A DNA stretch of 64,000 nt, from NCBI GenBank assembly GCA_025765615.1, contig JAIVFJ010000080.1:206275-270274 (forward strand), written 5' to 3'. Source of the DNA: Zopfochytrium polystomum (Eukaryota > Chytridiomycota > Chytridiomycetes > Chytridiales > Chytridiaceae). The position numbers were made by a program, and so were the translations under genes. This document shows positions 62,639 through 64,000 of the stretch, in pieces. The notes beneath the pieces were generated by a model, which saw only the letters and a list, made by a program, of their open reading frames with translations, was not told where the DNA came from and made no database searches. Each line of letters begins with the position of its first letter. The first letter of the stretch is position 1.

Positions 62639-62991
62639 TGTCAGGAACATGGCTGGACAAGGCAAGGCAGACAAGGAACTGAGAGGAGTGATGATTGTAT
62701 TGGAAACAATAATTCACTTGAGGGATGGGACAGGTCCCCCATCCCCCTTTTATACCTTTTGAGAGTGTTCCTTGTCAAGACTCCAAGAAAGTTCCAGAAA
62801 GAGCAATTAGTAATACAATGATACCAATGATACCAATGACAACAAGACAAGTCAGGAAAGCAAAGAAGGTTCCAGAAGGTTCCACAAGGTTCCATGAAGG
62901 AATGTTCTAGAAGGTTCCAGAAGGTTCCAGAAGGTTCCATGAAGGAATGTTCTAGAAGGTTCCAGAGGTTTCCAGAGGGTGATTCATAACA
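62639..62991 (-). repeat. Ty3/Gypsy 3' LTR (inverted copy)
   Basis: 353 bp ending at the complement of TGTTATGAATC. A polypurine tract (AAAAGGGGGAGATGA on the minus strand) sits directly before it, as expected at a 3' LTR. It has a longer GAA/TTC array (62868-62978) than the copy at 51813 and the same TATA element (62747-62756). Confidence 0.88.
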
Positions 62992-64000
62992 TCATCTCCC
63001 CCTTTTAGGCCTCTTCTGCAACTTGGTGGGGTACCTGGTCTTGAACTCGAGGCAGAAGGTCTTGGCAGTGAGTGAGGTTTGACTCAGGCTCCAGGTGTTG
63101 TCAGCATCTGAGTAACCTTTCCACTTAACAAGGAACTTGAGTGTTCTTCCAAACCACTTGGCAGCCAAGATTTGTTCAACCTCAAATTCCCTCTTCACCT
63201 TCTACCCTCAACTGGAGGAGGAGGAGGAACAACTCTGCCTGGAATGGAATTGGCCACAAAACTTCTCTAAAAGGCTGACATGGAAAACGGGTGGATCTTC
63301 ATGGATGCAGGGAGATCCAGCTTGAAGGTGACTGGATTGATTTGCTCCAAGATCTTGAAGGACCCAACTTGAGGTTGTCTAGCTTGGGACTTGGTCTTTT
63401 GGTCTGCAAGTTCTTCCTCAGAAGCCAAACTTGCTGACCCACAGCAATGGTCATGGTCCATTCTGTGAGTGTGGCAAATCTTGAGGCATCTTCTTGGGCC
63501 TGCTTCAGGGTGGAGTCCAGGAAGGTGCTGATGATCTTGAGCTTATGTAAGTGTGAAGCCGCAGCAGGAGCTTGGACATTGGATAGGGTCTCTTGTCCCA
63601 GAAGACTCCTCTTGGATTGAAGCCATAGGTTGCAAAGAAAGGAGATAGCTGGGTGCTTGAGTGGAGAGAATTGTTGAGAGCAAATTCTGCCAGTGGAAGG
63701 AGGGTGGGCCAATCATCCTGTTGATAGCTGACATAGCACCTCAAATACTGCTCCAGAGTCTGGTTTGTTCTTTCTGTTTGTCCATCAGTCTGAGGGTGAT
63801 AAGCAGTTGACAGTTGAGACTTGATTCCAAGGGCTGCTGTGAGTGCTTTCCAAAAATTGAGATCTGAACTGTGGTCCTCTGTCACTGACGATTGACTGAG
63901 GCAGCCCATGGAGCCTGAATATGTGCTGCAAAAAAGGTCTGCTGTTCCTTTGCATCTAATTCTCAGTGCAGGGGATGAAATGGGCCAACTGTTGTCCTTC
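62992..64000 (-). pseudogene. Chromodomain Ty3/Gypsy polymerase, 3' part, runs off the window
   Basis: Minus-strand frames give the integrase core ([35 protein letters not shown] with the catalytic Glu, [18 protein letters not shown]) at 63500-63910. A linker with AVGQQVWLLRKNLQTKRPS follows. The end is a chromodomain (VEQILAAKWFGRTLKFLVKWKGYSDADNTWSL) at 63000-63180, next to the polypurine tract. These chromodomains target integration to particular chromatin marks. Several frame changes (near 63520 and 63250-63290) make this copy doubtful as active. The reverse transcriptase and 5' LTR lie beyond the window. Confidence 0.9.

Overview
The window is nuclear DNA of an intron-rich, GC-rich eukaryote, most likely an early-diverging zoosporic (chytrid-like) fungus. 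Genes carry many short spliceosomal introns (GT..AG, often with a CTAAC/CTGAC-like branch site 15-30 nt from the acceptor). A full set of exons for the ciliary protein CFAP206 and a soluble-type adenylyl cyclase imply a flagellated cell. The SWI3, SMC5 and SUN-domain genes are conserved eukaryotic nuclear/ER proteins. Three kinds of retrotransposon (Copia, chromodomain-Ty3/Gypsy, LINE with RNase H) occur at the edges. The species cannot be fixed from sequence alone.

Layout. 1-6650 is an AT-richer, gene-poor edge with a dead Tc1/mariner transposase, a solo Copia-type LTR with a perfect 5-bp target duplication and a diverged LTR fragment. 6.7-50 kb is a dense gene island: PH-domain protein (+), secreted tyrosinase with three N-terminal beta-trefoil lectin domains (+), a doubtful ORF (+), glutamine synthetase type III (-), SUN-domain ER/nuclear-envelope protein (-), an unknown low-complexity protein (-), CFAP206 (+), a four-TM membrane protein (-), soluble-type adenylyl cyclase (-), SWI3/SMARCC chromatin remodeller subunit (-), SMC5 (+) and a small basic protein (-). 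50.2-64 kb is a transposon nest: Copia LTR plus broken Copia polymerase interrupted by a Ty3/Gypsy LTR, an 8.4-kb LINE flanked by an 11-bp target duplication, an inverted Copia LTR, and the 3' part of a chromodomain Ty3/Gypsy element running off the end.

How the genes relate. They are individually transcribed housekeeping, signalling and structural genes, not operons. CFAP206 (axonemal radial-spoke/central-pair region) and the soluble-type cyclase (a bicarbonate/calcium-tuned cAMP source often tied to cilia in animals) are 2.3 kb apart and both fit zoospore motility; whether the neighbourhood matters is inference. SMC5 and SWI3 act in DNA repair and chromatin remodelling and are transcribed divergently. 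Gene models below were built by hand from splice sites and reading-frame phase; where stated, the exon lengths add up to an open frame. Three otherwise well-conserved genes need single-base indel corrections, mostly at short homopolymers, which points to assembly error.
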